From Fasciola hepatica (lineage: Eukaryota > Platyhelminthes > Trematoda > Plagiorchiida > Fasciolidae), in the NCBI GenBank assembly GCA_948099385.1, contig CANUEZ040000199.1:3916001-3980000 (forward strand): DNA of 64,000 bases, read 5' to 3'. The notes beneath the pieces were generated by a model. It was not told the DNA's origin. It did not search any database and worked only from the letters and a program-made list of their open reading frames with translations. A program made the translations under genes and the position numbers. Shown piece after piece: positions 59,581 to 64,000 of this stretch (position 1 is the stretch's first letter; the number at the start of each line of letters is the position of its first letter).

Positions 59581-62500
59581 CGGTTGTCATTAGTTACAGC
59601 ATTATGAGAGGATAAAGAGGGCAAATAGATGTGGCTGGGGACTGAATGCAGAAGTTGAATAAAAGAGAGGGGACTTTGAACTATATCCTACTGATGACTA
59701 CCAACACTTTTGGATGCAATAGACAGAGCTGTCCTGATCATCCTGCTCCACGACCGATGCAGTGTGGAATTCTTTGCATTTGTACAGTTCATGTTAGATG
59801 TTTTACGGACACTACCACTGTGTCCAGCTACGAAGCAAGAGAACGATTAGGGTTTTAGATCTTTAGTTCTAAAATAAACCTGTGCACAAAGCAGCGTGAG
59901 TTGTTCAAATGAAGTCCATTTGCTTGGATCAATTATTCTACCACTGATTTACCGACCGAGTTGCCAGCTCAAAGCGACCGTCGAATTTGGGGATCAGAAG
60001 ACCGGTTTGTCAATCCTCTACACACTGATCTTCCGGGTACTATTGGAAAAATTCATCCTGTATAACTGGTTGGGTCGCTGAGGCTCACAAGCCGTCGTAC
60101 CATGAGAGGAAAAGGTTTCGCTGCGACGTATTATCGCTTAGAACTATTGTCTAGTTCAAGCAGGTCAGTTCTTCAGCCTGAAATTATAGCCCACAACTGG
60201 CTATCAACTTTTAGGGCAACTCCGTGGTTCCGACAATCAAACTTTATATAAAACCACAGTTCGTGTAGATGAACGTTTTGTAGTTGGGCATGTTAATCTT
60301 AGTGAAGCACAATATTTGACTGAATTTATTTTTGAACAGTGCCACATTTTTTGAATCATACACTTGCACTACGGAAGCCTGAACGCAAGTGTGATTCGTT
60401 TGTAAATGCTTTTTACATTGGAATAAGGATTATGTTCACCACCATGCTTTATTAAATAAGTCTTTTCTTATAAAACATGATCCTTCTGCACTAACATAAT
60501 AACCGTATTTACATTAGAATTCCTTTATGACAGTTAACCTGAGACAACTTATATCCTTCACTTTTCTGTTGGTAAAATTAATATTATATAGCAAATTAAG
60601 CTGTTTAAATGTACTCCGAATAACCATAGGTCATCCATTCCCTTCGTCTTTTTAATGGACGTAAAAAGAATAAACGGAATGGGTTCATACTAAAGAGCAG
60701 GTGTTGTCTTTGCTTTTCGGTTGAGTGTCTCATGCGTATCTGACAAAGCGATTCGATGATTATCAATCAGGTTCCAGCAGATTTGACAAACGGTCTAAAT
60801 GAATCAAATTCAAAACATCTGTCACTTTTTTGATATCAACCCCCATATCAAGCTTCATTTCCACGTACACTATGCTCTGTGAGCGACTAAAGCCCACTGA
60901 AGGCTCTCGAACTATGGCTTGTCGATTATTTATTTATGCACCTCAACTGCACATCATGACCGAAGTGTTTCACCAGTTGTATCGAATTCACGTCCTAACA
61001 GCAGCCTTAGTAATTGATAAGTTCTCTTCCGCCCAACATGTCCGTTTCAAATCGTTTATCACCACTGTCAGTGTGAACGGTTATATCGTTATAAATGTTG
61101 TGAAACCCCCTTATTTGTATTCTTTTTTCAATCTGTCTCTGCATGAATATAAACGACCGTAGTGATGGAGAATTGTGAGTGACAGTTTTTGGGTGACTAC
61201 AGTAGATACGTTGATTCATGTCGACACTATTTTCTCATTATTTGTCGTCAAACTATGACTTGGTTGAAACCGGCTTTGTGACTTAAATGGGATGCATGAA
61301 AATTCGAGTCATTCATGCGAATCATGAGATCAGTCTTATATTTAGTGCTTTAACAGTGAGCTTGCAGAGGCCACCAGCAAACCAGGTTTTGTGTTCCTTA
61401 CACATTCTCATTTCGGTAATTTCACATTTGTATCAACAGATATTTCCACTGTGTGTGCGCTATAGTCCAGTTGGATCTACCCTCTCTCTCTCTTGTGTAT
61501 GCATGTGTGGTATGTACTCTTATCCTACTGTGTATAAGTTTTCTGCGATTTTCTTCTCCCCTGATTCTTCAACCTTTACTTTAATAACTTCTGCTGGAAA
61601 AGATAAGTCGTGGATCCTGGCTGACTTTGCGCGGTAGTTCGACAAGATATCGGTGCAAGTCATCACCAGGTTTTGTACCAGTTGGGGGCACCATAGACCG
61701 ACCGCAATCTAGGTTATCTACATCATTCTGGGCAGATTTGTTCCAAGCCTTGGGCTTGTGACTAAAGGGACAGACCATCCAGGATAGTGTAGTAATGGGA
61801 GTGTTTACACAGTAAGTTCCATCTTAAGTCGCCTTAGGATATGATGGAACTTTCACAGCCAATGACAGTGAAAGAGAACCATAAGTTTTTAGATTTTGAG
61901 GCATCTTATCCTAGCTTGGTGGTTGTTACTCTGTCGAGCTTATCTACTTTCGAGTTACGTCACAAGCACCCGGAGATCAAATACTTTCAACATTTTGGTA
62001 TTTCCGTTCCCGGTGGTCAGAACATTCAGTTTTAGCATAGTACGAGGCGGATAGCAGCACGACGGACAGCCTTAGTGTAGACCTGGTTTTACTGTCGATT
62101 CACTTTGTCCATCGTAACAAATGAAATGGATTCCTAGAGCTGTTAACACTCAATATTCATCCTCAATTGACCATTCTGATTATTTTTGATAATAAAACGT
62201 ATTCAATTAGTTATCCATCAATGAACTGGTTTCAAGCTGGTGATCCAAAGTAAGTCAAAATATGCTTTTCATTTTGTTTGTTTCTATCCCGATCGGTTTG
62301 GGGAAGAAATCGATTTGACCAGCTGTTAGGTGAAGTTCGGTGAGGAGCCTCCTAATGCAAGAATATCATTCATAAAATCTACACACAAGATTTGTATTTC
62401 CTGACTCGGACTAATTTCCAAGTAGTCGGCCAGTGTCTGATTCGCAGTCCAGTAGATTGCATAGCTAAACAGCGTCGGCAAATCGGGAAAGATATATAAA

Positions 62501-62905
62501 TGTGGTTGTAAGTGGAAACACTGAAACCTCGTTGTTATTCATACAAATCCAGGCTATAGTTGACGAATAGTGTCCCCTCAGAATCCTTGCTAGTTTATTA
62601 GGCATCACATCAAATTTCTTTATCGCCCAGAGAGATTCCTAAATAACTGAAATGAAAGCAACGTGAAAGTTGACGGAACAGGCCACAGTTGACTGCTAGG
62701 ACATGTATCGATACCCCTACTTCCAAAGCCATGTAAAGAATAAATCAATACATCCTCTGCCACGGCTGAAGCTCTTTTGGTTCGTTTGGGTGTGACGGTC
62801 TCTCACAGCTTAGACGCGGTTGAATAGATCAATGCAGAATGTTTGAAGCTTTCTTCAGATATCCAGGTAATCCTGAAGTCGTGTTTTGTACCCTTTCTTG
62901 GAGTT

Positions 62906-62950
62906 GTTTATTATCATTATTGTTTATTCATTTATTATTATTATTATTTA
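62906..62950. repeat. ATT-rich microsatellite in the right outer arm
   Basis: TTATTATCATTATTGTTTAT followed by several perfect ATT units. It is missing from the corresponding place in the left arm (about 2478-2490). Confidence 0.85.
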
Positions 62951-64000
62951 TAACAAATGTGCCCCAATCATTCAGGAAGACTTCTCCTGTCAAATGGATT
63001 CAATATTTTTGCAGTCTGTTGATCAGTGACAACTGCTTGCACTTGCAGACAAACGGTGGTAGGCTATCTTTTCCAGTGATGATTTCGGTTTTAAGTGGTG
63101 GTTATCAATTGACGTCACATGGCTGTTGAATAACTTAGGATTGAACTTTTGTTGCTTGACTCAAAAGCCGTTTGAGCATTTGATCAACGTGCTCTATCTG
63201 TTCGTCTATCATTTTTTCTCTGCTCAGGTACAAGCTGACTAACTGCATGGCACATATATGACACTTGCTTGCAGCCCCTATTCAATAAGCTTCGAACTGA
63301 ACTGAATAGATTGCCAAAGTAGCCAGCCTCTGATGCCACCTCCATAATTTAGCTATTTCTATCCACTACCACTTACGATTGGCCCTGATGGAGCAAATCA
63401 CCTCCGGTTGCAATCCACGGCACTCGTAAATTCCCCAAAGCCGAGCCTTGGTTCACAGCTGAAATGTCCTCTTTAGGATCCAGTCGTTGTGCTTTGGAAC
63501 CATTTGGAGTTTAAGGGGTAAAGGACTCCTTGACAGTTGAAGTATCCCTATGCCTAACATGTGCTAGAATTCATCTTTGACTACAGATAGTCTCCCGAGT
63601 AATAACCACCGGAGACTCGCTGAAGTTGGAGAACCTTTGTGAACAATGTGATATGGGACACTGCGTGGTGCTTATGAGAGGGATGTCTTTAGCTGGGTGA
63701 CCATCAGAGAATCGTATAAAATGGAAAATTGCAGGCATACCGTCATGAGTCGAATCCTATGAGGGCTTATGGAGGTTTATGAGATATAAAGGCTTACTAC
63801 TCTCCAACAGATTACGGTGTAGCACAGGATCCACGAGAGACAAACCAGCAAGATAATCGACACATGGAATCAGGTGATTAACGATGGCAATCATGGAAGC
63901 TCAGGAAAACTGTTGGCCTAATCCTAAGCCAAATATCATTAGATTGTTGATCATGTCTTCATTAGAGAGAAATTAACTGCTTGCAAAATGAAAATTATAG

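Larger units (their letters stand above)
58731..64000 (-). repeat. Outer inverted repeat, right arm (A module, copy 4; continues beyond the window)
   Basis: Reverse complement of 1438-6398. It starts at ACCATGGAGA (58731) where S ends abruptly and is still paired at base 64000. It is about 300 bp longer than the left arm, chiefly by retaining the RTE endonuclease segment and an ATT-rich tract at 62906-62950. Otherwise non-coding and unclassified. Confidence 0.9.

Noticed and set aside
1..64000. CRISPR arrays, bacterial operons, ribosome binding sites or phage genes
   Set aside because: The content is eukaryotic transposon DNA with microsatellites; no regularly spaced repeat array or bacterial-type gene order was seen.

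Overview
This is a eukaryotic, gene-poor, repeat-dominated window. I find no intact gene, no convincing host exon set, no rRNA and no functional tRNA. What can be recognised is a layered graveyard of transposons: RTE-like and jockey/CR1-like non-LTR elements, two Penelope-like elements with GIY-YIG endonuclease domains, Gypsy integrases, a BEL/Pao pol, a Gypsy-type gag, a Helitron helicase and a tRNA-derived SINE. This mixture, with RTE and Penelope lineages of the type common in flatworms, suggests a flatworm and most likely a digenean trematode. That assignment is an inference from element families and not from a marker gene.

Large-scale layout. The window is organised by two nested inverted repeats. 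The outer pair (1438-6398 and 58731-64000) faces inward across about 52 kb; its right arm runs off the window end. The inner pair (18334-21473 and 25430-28588) is almost identical in sequence and separated by about 4 kb. Its inner breakpoints lie inside an RTE-like reverse transcriptase. Diverged unclassified modules called here B (6540-8600, 55270-58137), S (11231-11830, 58138-58730) and A (outer arms, 11831-13556, 52850-53330) recur in the order B-S-A and form the flanks of the window.

Region by region. 1-8600: left outer arm with an RTE endonuclease fragment, then module B. 8600-11230: material that separates B from S here but is absent between B and S on the right; it holds a complete young 558-bp TRIM and a second AP-endonuclease fragment. 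11231-13556: S and A modules. 13557-18333: nothing recognised. 18334-28588: inner inverted duplication, with RTE remnants, a BEL/Pao remnant in the spacer and (TA)n tracts next to Penelope fragments. 28645-30284: Penelope-like element bounded on both sides by (TA)n. 30324-44000: Gypsy integrase pieces, a MITE-like foldback, a jockey/CR1-like element, another RTE fragment and the D and E repeat pairs. 45870-47620: Helitron helicase. 48190-51900: gag-like pieces, the second D copy and an RTE tail. 53600-54830: second Penelope-like element. 55270-64000: module B with an insertion, S, and the right outer arm.

No set of genes here works together as a pathway. The only structurally complete mobile unit is the TRIM, which is non-autonomous. 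All other elements have frameshifts, stops or lost catalytic residues. The near-identical inner arms and the nearly identical TRIM LTRs are the recent events; most other repeats look old.
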